From contig DFOM01000051.1 in NCBI GenBank assembly GCA_002376725.1, forward strand, positions 1 to 38,262: a DNA stretch of 38,262 nt, given 5' to 3'. The number at the start of each line of letters is the position of its first letter. Within the stretch, counting starts at the first letter, position 1. Shown in pieces: positions 26,748 to 35,383 of the stretch. A program made the translations under genes and the position numbers. The DNA comes from Cloacimonetes bacterium UBA3541 (GTDB lineage Bacteria; Cloacimonadota; Cloacimonadia; Cloacimonadales; Cloacimonadaceae). The notes under the pieces are model-generated. The model did not search any database and was not told the DNA's origin. It saw nothing but the letters and a program-made list of their open reading frames with translations.

Positions 26748-27900
26748 ATTTGAAATTAGACAACTGATTGCTAAGGGAGAAGATTATCATCTTGAATTTA
26801 AAAGAGAAGATGAAAATAATGATGATTTTGCAAAGACAATTGTTTGTTTTGCAAATTCAGATGGGGGAAAAATACTTGCAGGGGTTGATGATGATGGAAC
26901 AATAATTGGAATTAAGGATATTGATAAATTTATGCTTAGAATAGATGATATAGCATATCACTCGTGTAAACCTCCAGTTACGATTTTACAGGAAACTGGC
27001 GTTATTGATGATACTAGAATAGTGATTATAAATGTTCCCCAAGGAATTCAGAGACCTTATCAGTGTAAGGGAAAATTTTATATTCGTTCCTCTAACCGTT
27101 GTAGAGAAGCTACAAGAGAGGAGATTCTCAGATTATTTCAAAGTTCCGAAAGTATTTATTATGATGAGATACCAATCACTAACGCTAATTTAGAGGATAT
27201 TGATTTAGAATTGTTTAATTCTTTTCTAAAAGACTATCTGAATAAGAGTGTTTCAGATATTAACGAAGAGGAAGTATTATCATATCTAAAGAATTTATTT
27301 TTAGCTAATAAAGATTTAATACCTACTGTAACAGGTATTTTATTTTTTGGTAAAAGACCTCAATCTTTCTTAAAAGAAGCACGTATTATTTGTGCTTATA
27401 TAGAAGGAGATGATATTGCAATCCCACCTTCGGATAAGAAGGATATTAATGGCACTATAATGCAAATAATAGAAGATGCAGAAAGATTTTTAAAAATTTA
27501 TATAAAAGAAAAGCACGAAATAAGAGATTTTGAACCAGAAGTTATATACGAGATTCCGATGGAAGCTTTACGGGAAGCAGTAGTCAATGCCATTGCACAT
27601 CGTGATTACACTATAAGTGCACCTATAAGGATTTTAATTTTCACTGACAAAATAGAAGTTCATAGTCCAGGTAGATTACCAAATACAGTAACCATTGAAA
27701 GCATGAAGGTAGGTGGGGCTCATGTACTAAGAAATCCTCATATTTATAATATGCTTGCAAAATTTAAGTTGGTAACTGATTTAGGCAGTGGAGTAAGAAG
27801 AATGATAAAACTTGTAAAAGATCATAGCGGACTTGATGTTGAGTTAATAGCTAATGAAAATGAATTTATTGTAATAATCCCAAGGAAAAAATACCTATGA
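26740..27900 (+). CDS. AlbA_2 (Schlafen-type) protein with RecG-like C-terminal domain
   Basis: 386 residues, cytoplasmic. The N-terminal AlbA_2 domain (~1-115) has 'EDYHLEFKRE', 'IVCFANSDGGKILAGVDDDG' and 'FYIRSSNRCREATREEI', the family hallmarks. The middle (~125-260) is a linker typical of these proteins. The C-terminal ~120 residues ('EALREAVVNAIAHRDYTISA', 'KIEVHSPGRLPN', 'RNPHIYNMLAKFKLV', 'GSGVRRMI') match the 'ATP-dependent DNA helicase RecG C-terminal/HATPase' module. Known relatives are annotated as transcription regulators or nucleic-acid-binding proteins, and Schlafen-like AlbA_2 domains have been linked to RNA cleavage; the activity here is unproven. GGAG sits 6 nt before its ATG, within the upstream gene (8-bp overlap), so it is translationally coupled to the TrlF-like ATPase. 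Confidence 0.8.
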   Translation: MTEFEIRQLIAKGEDYHLEFKREDENNDDFAKTIVCFANSDGGKILAGVDDDGTIIGIKDIDKFMLRIDDIAYHSCKPPVTILQETGVIDDTRIVIINVPQGIQRPYQCKGKFYIRSSNRCREATREEILRLFQSSESIYYDEIPITNANLEDIDLELFNSFLKDYLNKSVSDINEEEVLSYLKNLFLANKDLIPTVTGILFFGKRPQSFLKEARIICAYIEGDDIAIPPSDKKDINGTIMQIIEDAERFLKIYIKEKHEIRDFEPEVIYEIPMEALREAVVNAIAHRDYTISAPIRILIFTDKIEVHSPGRLPNTVTIESMKVGGAHVLRNPHIYNMLAKFKLVTDLGSGVRRMIKLVKDHSGLDVELIANENEFIVIIPRKKYL

Positions 27901-27914
27901 GACTTTATCTCTAA

Positions 27915-28207
27915 GACATTATTGATGATATTTCTTTTGAAAACTTGCCCGTGAAGTGGCAGGGATTTGATCTTACGCAGTTTTCAAAAGCAGGCACTGT
28001 AAAATGCACTGAAAGGTTTGTGGCTTTATTACAAAGCAAACACATCATCATTTCAGAACAACAATCTAAAAGAGGCGAATAAACTTAAGCAAGATTTTTT
28101 AAGCTGTACAGGGATAATGGTTTTGACAATAATTTTGATTACGATTTAAAGAAAAAACTGAAGGTAAGACGATAAAATATATTGATTATTTTAACCTTCA
28201 ATTCTAG
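27915..28207 (+). pseudogene. Decayed gene remnant after the cassette
   Basis: One frame from 27915 to 28082 is open without an ATG and reads protein-like: 'DIIDDISFENLPVKWQGFDL', then 'TQFSKAGTVKCTERFVALLQ'. After two stops, the same frame reads 'ARFFKLYRDNGFDNNFDYDL'. A one-base shift in an A-run (about 28152-28157) then continues as 'KTEGKTIKYIDYFNLQF' to a stop at 28205-28207. The last piece faintly resembles the 'PFdYkL...vDlvETFNYL' block found late in Mod-type methyltransferases, but that is a guess. Clearly not an intact gene. Confidence 0.45.
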
Positions 28208-28638
28208 AAGAGTTCATATAATTTAGTTTGCGTGAAACTCAATTATTTGAACTCCCTCATTATTTACTGATTCTCCTTTATCAATTAAATTTAAGACATT
28301 GCCTTTATTAATAATATAGAATATTCTTAAGCTAAAATTAATGATCTGTATCTTCCCTGGTTATGCCTAGCTTATGTCCAGCTTATGTCCAGCTTATGTC
28401 CAGCTTATGTCCGAAAGTGGACATAAGCTAGTCATAATTAGGTGAAAAACAGGAAAGAGAGAAAAAGGGGGCAAGAACATATTTTAAAAAATATAAGAAA
28501 GAGAGAAAGATAGGTTTCAGAGAAAGAATTTTTTACTCTTATCAAAGCTTTTTATTTACAGCTTTTGCTTGACATAAGCGGGTTTTTAAAGTTTTGGATT
28601 AAAAAAAATATATTATTAAAGGAGTTTTCTTTCCTATT
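28208..28638. other. 431-bp regulatory-looking intergenic region
   Basis: No coding frame recognised. It holds the large palindrome at 28361-28437 and an isolated half-site GACATAAGC at 28571-28579, which overlaps a TTGACA (28569-28574). It ends with GGAG at 28621-28624, 14 nt before the ATG of the dehydrogenase gene, a longer spacing than usual. No good -10 was found at 17 nt from the TTGACA. Confidence 0.5.
28361..28437. repeat. 77-bp palindrome enclosing four tandem 11-mers
   Basis: The arms are 28361-28380 and 28418-28437, complementary at 19 of 20 positions. Within the left side the 11-mer CAGCTTATGTC is repeated head to tail at 28368-28378 (first base T), 28379-28389, 28390-28400 and 28401-28411. 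The final copy forms a perfect 11-bp stem with GGACATAAGCT (28419-28429) around a 6-nt loop, GAAAGT. Likely a multi-site protein-binding region or a cruciform-forming repeat; four left copies against one right copy suggest unit expansion. Confidence 0.85.
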
Positions 28639-30708
28639 ATGGAAGATCACCGTATATTAAAGCATCCTATTCTTCCGATAGAAGAAAGAGAAGATGTTTT
28701 ATTTACTTGGAATGGTGAACCCCTATTAGCTAAAAAAGGCGAGATGATTTCCTCTGCCCTAATAGCTAATGGAATTAATATCTTTGGACATCATCATAAA
28801 GATGGCAGTGCTCAAGGAATTTTTTGTGCAAATGGACAGTGCGCTAAATGTACCGTTATAGCAGATGGATTAGCGGTAAAGTCCTGTATGACAGCTGTCA
28901 CTCCAGGTATGGAAATTCGTTCTTTAGAAGGACTTCCCGAACTTCCTGATACTGCCTTTATACCCAAATATCCCCCACTGGAAAAATTAGAAGTAGATGT
29001 TCTCATCATTGGAGGTGGTCCTGCAGGACTTTCTGCTGCGATAGAATTGGGCAAATATAATATTAATACTCTGTTGATTGATGATAAACAAGCTCTAGGT
29101 GGAAAACTAGTTTTACAGACCCATAAATTCTTTGGTAGTGAAGAAGATAGTAATGCAGGAATGAGAGGTATTGAGATAGGAAAATTATTAGCTCTGGAAC
29201 TTCAGAAATATCCTTCCGTTCAATTTTGGCTTAATAGCACTGCTCTATTCGTTTTTAGCGATCAAAAAGTTGGGATTTTAAAGGATGGAATTTACAAACT
29301 TGTTACTCCACATATCATTCTAAATGCAGCTGGAGCACGAGAAAAATTTTTAAGATTTCCGGGAAATGACCTTGCTCGTATCTACGGAGCTGGAGCTTTT
29401 CAGACCTTAGTAAATAGGGATCTGGTTCGTCCTACGAATAGACTTTTCATTATAGGTGGAGGAAATGTTGGTTTAATTGCAGGATATCACGCTTTACAAG
29501 CTGGAATTAATGTAGTTGGATTGGCTGAAGCTATGCCTCAGTGTGGAGGATATAAGGTTCATTCGGACAAATTGAAAAGATTAGGTGTTCCAATTTATAC
29601 TTCGCATACCATCATCAATGCAGCAGGTAAGGAAACAGTTGAAAGTATCACTATAGCTCAGATAGACAGCGAATTCAAACCTATACCGGGAACAGAGAAG
29701 AGTTTTGCCTGTGATACATTACTTATTGCTGTTGGGCTAAATTCTCTCTCAGAATTCACTCAAGAAGCAAAAGAAGCAGGAATTCAGGTTTTTTCTGCTG
29801 GAGATGCTCAGGAAATTGCAGAAGCATCTTCGGCAATGTTTAATGGAAAAATAGCAGGACTTACTATTGCTAAAGAATATGGAAAAGAGGAAGTTGAAGG
29901 CATTCCTTCCGAGTGGTATGCTAAAGCTGAAGTGCTAAAATCCCATCCCGGAAAAATAAAAGATTATCAAAAAGACCTTCCAGAACAAGGAGTCTTCCCC
30001 ATTATACATTGTTTACAGGAGATTCCTTGTAATCCCTGCACGACTGTCTGTCCCACCAATTCTATACATACAGAAGATGATGGTTTAATGTCTCTACCGG
30101 TGTATTCAGGAAACTGTATTGGTTGTTATAAATGCGTTCTCATTTGCCCTGGTCTAGCAATAACCCTAGTAGATTATAGAAATGATAAAGAACATCCTAT
30201 AGTAACAATACCTTATGAGGTATTCAATATTCCTAAAACTGAAGGAGAAGAGATTGAATTAGTGGATATAGATGGTAATCCCTTGGGATTCTACCCTATA
30301 ATTGCGGTATTAGATGTGAAAAAAAGTCATACTCAATTGATTAAAGTGCAGGTTCCTCAAACGATTGCCAAAAGGGTTGCTTCTTTTCGTATTCAAGCTA
30401 AAGAAATCAGTGAACCTCTTAGTAGCCCTTTAATCTCAGAAAAATTGCCCGATGAAGCAATGGTATGTTTATGCGAAAGAGTTAAAGTTGGAGATATTCG
30501 CAAATTAATCAAATCAGGGATAACCAATCTAAATCAGATTAAAGCCATAACTCGTTCTGGAATGGGACCCTGTGGTGCAAAAACTTGTGAGAATTTAATA
30601 TTACAGTTATTAAGGGAAGAAGGTATCCCAACCGAAAATATTGTTTCTAATACCTTGAGACCTCTTTTCATTGAGGTTCCTCTAGAAAAATTTCCTGATG
30701 GAGACTGA
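28639..30708 (+). CDS. Fe-S/FAD oxidoreductase subunit of an amino-acid (amine) dehydrogenase, HcnA/PdhA-like
   Basis: 689 residues, cytoplasmic. Order of modules: a [2Fe-2S] ferredoxin-like domain (~18-100; C63, C68, C71, C83); an FAD/NAD-type pyridine nucleotide-disulphide oxidoreductase ('GGGPAG' 125-130, 'LLIDDKQALGGKL', second Rossmann motif 'FIIGGGNVGLIAG', 'VFSAGDAQEIAEA'); a bacterial-type ferredoxin insert with two Cys sets ('CNPCTTVCP', 'CIGCYKCVLICP'); and a C-terminal BFD-like [2Fe-2S] domain ('CLCERVKVGDI', 'GPCGAKTC'). Such subunits pass electrons from a DAO-type partner in dye-linked L-proline dehydrogenases and HcnABC-type enzymes. The partner gene lies 2 bp downstream. Substrate cannot be read from sequence; an imino or amino acid is likely. 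GGAG is 14 nt before the ATG. Confidence 0.82.
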   Translation: MEDHRILKHPILPIEEREDVLFTWNGEPLLAKKGEMISSALIANGINIFGHHHKDGSAQGIFCANGQCAKCTVIADGLAVKSCMTAVTPGMEIRSLEGLPELPDTAFIPKYPPLEKLEVDVLIIGGGPAGLSAAIELGKYNINTLLIDDKQALGGKLVLQTHKFFGSEEDSNAGMRGIEIGKLLALELQKYPSVQFWLNSTALFVFSDQKVGILKDGIYKLVTPHIILNAAGAREKFLRFPGNDLARIYGAGAFQTLVNRDLVRPTNRLFIIGGGNVGLIAGYHALQAGINVVGLAEAMPQCGGYKVHSDKLKRLGVPIYTSHTIINAAGKETVESITIAQIDSEFKPIPGTEKSFACDTLLIAVGLNSLSEFTQEAKEAGIQVFSAGDAQEIAEASSAMFNGKIAGLTIAKEYGKEEVEGIPSEWYAKAEVLKSHPGKIKDYQKDLPEQGVFPIIHCLQEIPCNPCTTVCPTNSIHTEDDGLMSLPVYSGNCIGCYKCVLICPGLAITLVDYRNDKEHPIVTIPYEVFNIPKTEGEEIELVDIDGNPLGFYPIIAVLDVKKSHTQLIKVQVPQTIAKRVASFRIQAKEISEPLSSPLISEKLPDEAMVCLCERVKVGDIRKLIKSGITNLNQIKAITRSGMGPCGAKTCENLILQLLREEGIPTENIVSNTLRPLFIEVPLEKFPDGD

Positions 30709-30710
30709 AA

Positions 30711-31859
30711 TTGGCTAAGGTTTATGATGTAATAATAATTGGAGCCGGCTCTATAGGAGTTCCTGCTGCATTAAATTTAGCATTGCGAAAACAAAAAGTT
30801 TTGGTTATAGATGTAGAAACTGCACCGGGTCAACAAAATAACAAGAAAGCTATCGGTGGCGTCCGTGCCACTCATAGTGATTACGGAAAGATCAATGTTT
30901 GTAAACTTTCCATTGAAATTATGAAAAACTGGCAAGAAACCTGGGGTGATGATATAGGATGGTTGAGTAATGGTTACAGTTATCCAGCCTATACAGAAGA
31001 GGATGAAAAAACCTTAAAAGAGCAGATGGAAATTCAACATAGTTATGGATTAAATATCATCTGGGTCAGTCCAGAGGAATACAATGAACTTGTACCGGGC
31101 ATAAATAAAGAAGAGCTTAGAGGTTCAACCTACTCTCCAGAAGATGGAAGTTGCTCTCCCCTACTTTTGGGTTCAGCTTATTATTTCCATTCACTGGAAG
31201 CAAAAGTAGAATATTGCTTCAGAGAAAAAGTGATCGGTTTTGATATGAGTCAAAGCAAAATAACTAGGGTGATAACTGATAAAGGAACCTATTCCTCGGG
31301 AATGGTGATAAATGCTGCCGGAAATTATGGCAGAGAAATAGCAGCAATGGCAGGGCTAAACCTTCCAGTTCAGCCTGAGAATCATGAAGCAGGAATAACT
31401 GAACCAGTTGCTAGATTTATGTATCCTATGGTTGTTGATATGCGTATCCGTCCCGGTTCTGAAAACTTCTATTTTTACCAGAATAATGAAGGACAGATAG
31501 TTTTTTGTATCACACCTATGCCACCTATTTTAGGTATTGATAATAGAAGCACTTCCACTTTTTTACCTTTGTGCACTAAAAGGATGTTAGAAGTTTATCC
31601 TCGTTTACATAATCTAAGAGTTCGGAGAACCTGGAGAGGTCAATATCCAATGACTCCAGATGGCTTCCCCATTGTAGGAAAATCAGGTGATAATCTTATC
31701 AATGCAGTTGGAATGTGTGGTCAGGGATTTATGTTGGGACCTGGTATGGGAGAATTAATTACCCGTATATGTCTTGATGAATTAACAGAAAGCGATGTAC
31801 ATATTCTGCAAAGTTTCAATCCGGAAAGAGATTTTTCCCGTATGGAAGCTTTCAAGTAA
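30711..31859 (+). CDS. DAO-type FAD dehydrogenase subunit (HcnC/SoxB/PdhB-like)
   Basis: 382 residues starting at TTG, supported by GGAG 7 nt upstream and by 'GAGSIG' (11-16) of the FAD-binding Rossmann fold lying at the expected distance from the N-terminus. 'GGVRATHS' near residue 50 and 'WRGQYPMTPDGFPIVGKSGD' with 'VGMCGQGFMLGPGMGELI' near the C-terminus are typical of glycine/sarcosine/proline-type oxidases. It probably oxidises an amine or imino acid at its FAD and passes electrons to the Fe-S partner encoded 2 bp upstream. Substrate unknown. Last gene before a strong terminator. Confidence 0.82.
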   Translation: MAKVYDVIIIGAGSIGVPAALNLALRKQKVLVIDVETAPGQQNNKKAIGGVRATHSDYGKINVCKLSIEIMKNWQETWGDDIGWLSNGYSYPAYTEEDEKTLKEQMEIQHSYGLNIIWVSPEEYNELVPGINKEELRGSTYSPEDGSCSPLLLGSAYYFHSLEAKVEYCFREKVIGFDMSQSKITRVITDKGTYSSGMVINAAGNYGREIAAMAGLNLPVQPENHEAGITEPVARFMYPMVVDMRIRPGSENFYFYQNNEGQIVFCITPMPPILGIDNRSTSTFLPLCTKRMLEVYPRLHNLRVRRTWRGQYPMTPDGFPIVGKSGDNLINAVGMCGQGFMLGPGMGELITRICLDELTESDVHILQSFNPERDFSRMEAFK

Positions 31860-31889
31860 TAAGATTCATAGTAAATACTCCATAAAATG

Positions 31890-31920
31890 AATAAGCGCCT
31901 GAGATTTTCAGGCGCTTATT
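31890..31920. terminator. Strong bidirectional terminator
   Basis: A perfect 13-bp stem (AATAAGCGCCTGA with TCAGGCGCTTATT) and a 5-nt loop, with AT-rich flanks on both sides (ATTTTCC on the + side, CATTTTATG on the - side). It sits between the convergent dehydrogenase operon and the TPR lipoprotein gene, so it can stop transcription from either direction. Confidence 0.9.
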
Positions 31921-31946
31921 ATTTTCCTCCGAATAATCGGAAAGAA

Positions 31947-33557
31947 CTAGAACTGAGCAAGCAGTTGATTTATTCTATTTATTCTATTATTAATATCATT
32001 CAATGCTTCCGAATCATCAGTGTAACTACGTGCGGTCTGTAAATAATTTAGAGCCTTGTTCAGGTGATTAATAGCAGTATTTTTAGCTGTATCACGTTGT
32101 TTTTTAAGCTGTGTTGCTTTTTTCCCTACAGCTCTTGAAGCTTGACGGTCTAAATCAATATATTTATTATAAGATTCCGTACCTCTACTTTGATAAACGG
32201 CAGAAAGAATTACATAAGGTTGATAAAGAGTATGATCTTTGCTAATGGTAATATTGGCATTGGTTTCAGCTTCATTCAATTTACCTTGTTCAAGGTAAAT
32301 AGCTGCAAGATTCAGATACGCATATGGATTATTGGGATCAATTTTCTTTAAAGCGTTTATCTTTTCAATTGCCTTGGCATTATCATTCACATTTCTGTAA
32401 ATACTAATCAGATTGAGATAAGCTTGGATATTATTTGGATCCGTAGATAGCAGATTCTCATATTTATCAATTGCTTCCTGAATTCTTCCGCTTTTCTGGT
32501 AAGCAGTAGCTAATCTGGTGCCAATGAATGTATTGTCAGGAGCTTCTTCAAAGGCTTTTTCCAGATAAGGAATTGCCTCGTTATAATTTCCCTCATCAAA
32601 CAGAATAATAGATAAATTAACATTAGCTCCAGAAAATTCCGGATCAATAGCTAGAGCTTTACGATAGGATTCCTTAGCTTTTTCTTTATTATCCATTTGA
32701 TTATACAGGTTTCCTATGGCAAACCATGTTTCCGCATCCTGCGTTTCTTCAGCAATTCTTTCCATTAAAGGTATCCTTTTCATAGGCTGATTAGTCTTAT
32801 CATAAAGGTCAATTAAAGCAATAATGCTGGCTTGATGGTCTGGTTGTAATTCTAAAGCTTTTAGGAAATATTCTTCAGCTAAATCTAATTTTTCTAATTT
32901 AATGTAAGTATTACCGAGAAAATAGTAGGCATCAATTTTCTCTGGTTTTAAGGCAATAACTTGTTTTAAAAGCTGTTCAGCTGTTGTATAATTACCATTA
33001 TTAAAGTGATTAGCAGCAATGTTGAAAAGCTTATCAATCTCGTTAGAAACAAAATCGTCCAGCTCCGCCATCATTTGTTCTTCCAATACTTTCCAACGAG
33101 CAGTCTTTTCCTTACCTACATTAAAACTTATCTGTTTAAGGTCAGTGGATACAGTGCTATACATTCGCATTGAGACATTGAATATATCAGCTCTTGTTTC
33201 ACTAACCGTAGTGATAATCACTACATCTGCACCCAATTGTTTTGCCAGATCATCAAGTTCCTCTTTTTCCAGGTCTTCTACATCTGGATTGCCTAATTCT
33301 TTAAAAACCGCTGCAGTTTCATTCATATCTAATAAAGTGTATTTAGCATGTTTGTTAAAAGTAAGTTCAAGGTCACGAACAGTCAATATTTTGGTAATAT
33401 AGCGACTTGAGCTATCCAAAGCTTTCAAGGGCAAAATTGCAACTTTAGTAGTTATTTCTGCTTTCTGCACTTGTTCCGGTTGCATTTCTTTTTTATTGCT
33501 GGCACAGGATATAAGAGCCAGCGAAACGGCAAGGACTATTATTATCCACTTTTTCAT
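31947..33557 (-). CDS. TPR-repeat lipoprotein
   Basis: 536 residues. Signal peptide 1-17 with lipobox 'LISC', the lipidated residue being C18, so membrane-anchored. An N-terminal domain (~35-190; 'TTKVAILPLKALDSS...LGADVVIITTVSETRADIFN') resembles the TolB-N/GldG-like nucleotide-free domains found in outer-membrane biogenesis lipoproteins. At least seven tetratricopeptide repeats follow (~195-440; e.g. 'IDAYYFLGNTYIKLEKLDLA', 'AETWFAIGNLYNQMDNKEKA'), which mediate protein contacts, then a helical tail. AGGGAGG precedes the ATG closely, predicting strong translation. It lies 73 bp after birA and may be transcribed with that cluster. Role inferred as a scaffold. Confidence 0.8.
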   Translation of the reverse strand: MKKWIIIVLAVSLALISCASNKKEMQPEQVQKAEITTKVAILPLKALDSSSRYITKILTVRDLELTFNKHAKYTLLDMNETAAVFKELGNPDVEDLEKEELDDLAKQLGADVVIITTVSETRADIFNVSMRMYSTVSTDLKQISFNVGKEKTARWKVLEEQMMAELDDFVSNEIDKLFNIAANHFNNGNYTTAEQLLKQVIALKPEKIDAYYFLGNTYIKLEKLDLAEEYFLKALELQPDHQASIIALIDLYDKTNQPMKRIPLMERIAEETQDAETWFAIGNLYNQMDNKEKAKESYRKALAIDPEFSGANVNLSIILFDEGNYNEAIPYLEKAFEEAPDNTFIGTRLATAYQKSGRIQEAIDKYENLLSTDPNNIQAYLNLISIYRNVNDNAKAIEKINALKKIDPNNPYAYLNLAAIYLEQGKLNEAETNANITISKDHTLYQPYVILSAVYQSRGTESYNKYIDLDRQASRAVGKKATQLKKQRDTAKNTAINHLNKALNYLQTARSYTDDSEALNDINNRINRINQLLAQF

Positions 33558-33630
33558 TATTCCTCCCTGGAAATTTATCCTTTTTATTCCCTTGATTTAG
33601 TAAAGGTATAAATGTCAAGGAAAAGTGATA

Positions 33631-34347
33631 TTATGTCTCAGGTAAAAAGTGCAAACTTCCGGAATTTATTTCCTGGATATTTCCTTCTTTATCCATTAGT
33701 AATATAGTTCCATTTTCAGCAATCCCAATATTTTTCCCGATTATAACCTTATTACCGATATACGCCTGAGCAAATTGATTTTTACCATAAAGCCATAAAT
33801 TAATATAATCAATGTAAATATTTGGATTGGAAAGTAAGTGTATATTCTTATTAATATGAGAAATTATAAGTTCTAACAAATATTTATTAGAGGTGGGAAA
33901 TCCTATTAACGATAACAAGACTGCTGCATTTAGCGTTTTGGGAAAGGTGTTCTCTCTAATATTAGTGTTAAGACCTAACCCAATTACATACTTCTGTTCT
34001 CTCTCATTATGTTCACAAAGAATACCGCCTAATTTTTTATCCTGCCACATAATGTCATTAGGCCATTTGATTTTTAGATTTTCTAGAGAATAAAGCTCCA
34101 CTAAAAGTGAATGTAAACAATAAGCAATAAAAAGTGGAAAAGAAGGGCTAAAATCTTGGCAATATATATCAAAAGTAAGCCATAAACCACCTTCAGGAGA
34201 ATGCCATAATCTATCCTCTCTCCCTTTTCCTTCCTTTTGTTTCTTCGCTCTAATTATCCATTGATGAGTTCCCGGACAGGATTGAGTGATTCTATGATAT
34301 TCCTTCATAGTGCTATCCAATAGCTGATAAGTTAGTTTAGTTTTCAT
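33631..34347 (-). CDS. birA: Biotin--[acetyl-CoA-carboxylase] ligase, monofunctional
   Basis: 238 residues, lacking the N-terminal DNA-binding domain of the E. coli type, so a ligase but not a repressor. It attaches biotin through biotinyl-AMP to a carboxylase carrier protein. Motifs: 'KEGKGREDRLWHSPEGGLWL' (the GRGR..W biotin/ATP loop, here GKGREDRLW), 'IKWPNDIMWQDKKLGGILCE' and 'VIGLGLNTN'. The C-terminal small domain ends with 'GIAENGTILLMDKEGNIQEI'. The start overlaps the queA stop by 4 bp. Confidence 0.9.
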   Translation of the reverse strand: MKTKLTYQLLDSTMKEYHRITQSCPGTHQWIIRAKKQKEGKGREDRLWHSPEGGLWLTFDIYCQDFSPSFPLFIAYCLHSLLVELYSLENLKIKWPNDIMWQDKKLGGILCEHNEREQKYVIGLGLNTNIRENTFPKTLNAAVLLSLIGFPTSNKYLLELIISHINKNIHLLSNPNIYIDYINLWLYGKNQFAQAYIGNKVIIGKNIGIAENGTILLMDKEGNIQEINSGSLHFLPET

Positions 34348-35378
34348 GATATATACATTGCATCCCCATAGCTGAAGAAACGATATCGTTCTTGAACAGC
34401 TATTTTATAAGCTTTACGAGTTAATTCATAACCAGCAAAAGCAGAAACCATCAGTAACAAAGTGGATTTAGGTAAGTGAAAATTGGTTATTAAAGCATCT
34501 GCTACTTGTATTTCTTTGCCTGGATAAATGAAGATATCATTCCATTTTGAACCATTTATTAGAGTGCCATCTTTCCAGAAACTTTCCATAGTCCTAATAG
34601 ATGTACTCCCTACCGCAATAATTCGTCGTTTTTCTGATTTTGCCATATTAATAACCGTTGCAGTTTCTTCTGGAATAGTGCAAAATTCACTGTGCATCTT
34701 ATGCTGGTTAATTCTCTGAGTTTTAATCGGGACAAAAGTGCCCATTCCTATATGTAAAACGATATTAACTATCTGAATTCCTTTTTCTCTTAATTGAGAA
34801 AGCATCTCTTCAGTAAAGTGAAAACCAGCTGTAGGTGCAGCTACTGACCCTGGTTCTTGAGCATATACAGTTTGATAAGTTTGACGGTCCTCCGCTTCAT
34901 CTTGCCTTTTAATATAAGGCGGTAAAGGCATATGCCCTATGCACTCAACCTCTTCCCAATAATTATCTGGACTATAAAACTCAATAACACGCAATCCATC
35001 ATCATCAGGAACCGAAATCCATCCTTCCAGATTTGGAGAAAACCATAATAATTGCTCTCTTTTCAATCGTTTACCAGGATGAACCATACACTTCCATTTT
35101 GAATCTTCCAGATGATTTAAAAGTAAAACTTCTATTTTTGTGCCGTTATCTTTATAGCCATATAAACGAGCAGGAATAACCTTACTATTATTAATAACCA
35201 GTATCTCTCCTGGATTTAATAAATCTACCAAATCCCGGAAATAAAGATGAGAAATTGTCTCCGTCTTCCTATCAATATGCATTAACCTTGAGGAACTGCG
35301 GTCTTTAAGAGGATATTGAGCTATCAGCTCTTGAGGCAAATAGTAATCATAACTATTTACATCTAAGAGATCTACCAT
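34344..35378 (-). CDS. queA: S-adenosylmethionine:tRNA ribosyltransferase-isomerase
   Basis: 344 residues, the full family length. Transfers and isomerises the ribose of SAM onto 7-aminomethyl-7-deazaguanine in tRNA, giving epoxyqueuosine. Motifs include 'YYLPQELIAQYPLKDRSSSR' near the N-terminus, 'GEILVINNSKVIPARLYG', 'PGSVAAPTAGFHFTEEML', 'IGMGTFVPIK' and 'NFHLPKSTLLLMVSAFAG'. It starts 5 bp after the DUF3108 gene and ends in a 4-bp overlap with birA. No other queuosine genes are visible in this window. Confidence 0.96.
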   Translation of the reverse strand: MVDLLDVNSYDYYLPQELIAQYPLKDRSSSRLMHIDRKTETISHLYFRDLVDLLNPGEILVINNSKVIPARLYGYKDNGTKIEVLLLNHLEDSKWKCMVHPGKRLKREQLLWFSPNLEGWISVPDDDGLRVIEFYSPDNYWEEVECIGHMPLPPYIKRQDEAEDRQTYQTVYAQEPGSVAAPTAGFHFTEEMLSQLREKGIQIVNIVLHIGMGTFVPIKTQRINQHKMHSEFCTIPEETATVINMAKSEKRRIIAVGSTSIRTMESFWKDGTLINGSKWNDIFIYPGKEIQVADALITNFHLPKSTLLLMVSAFAGYELTRKAYKIAVQERYRFFSYGDAMYIS

Positions 35379-35383
35379 TATAC

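Noticed and set aside
28361..28437. Tandem repeats as a CRISPR array
   Set aside because: Units are 11 bp and directly abut, with no spacers, and no cas genes are present.
32960..33402. Plus-strand open frame opposite the TPR lipoprotein gene
   Set aside because: Low-complexity Ser-rich translation typical of a reverse-strand shadow; the TPR reading is clear.
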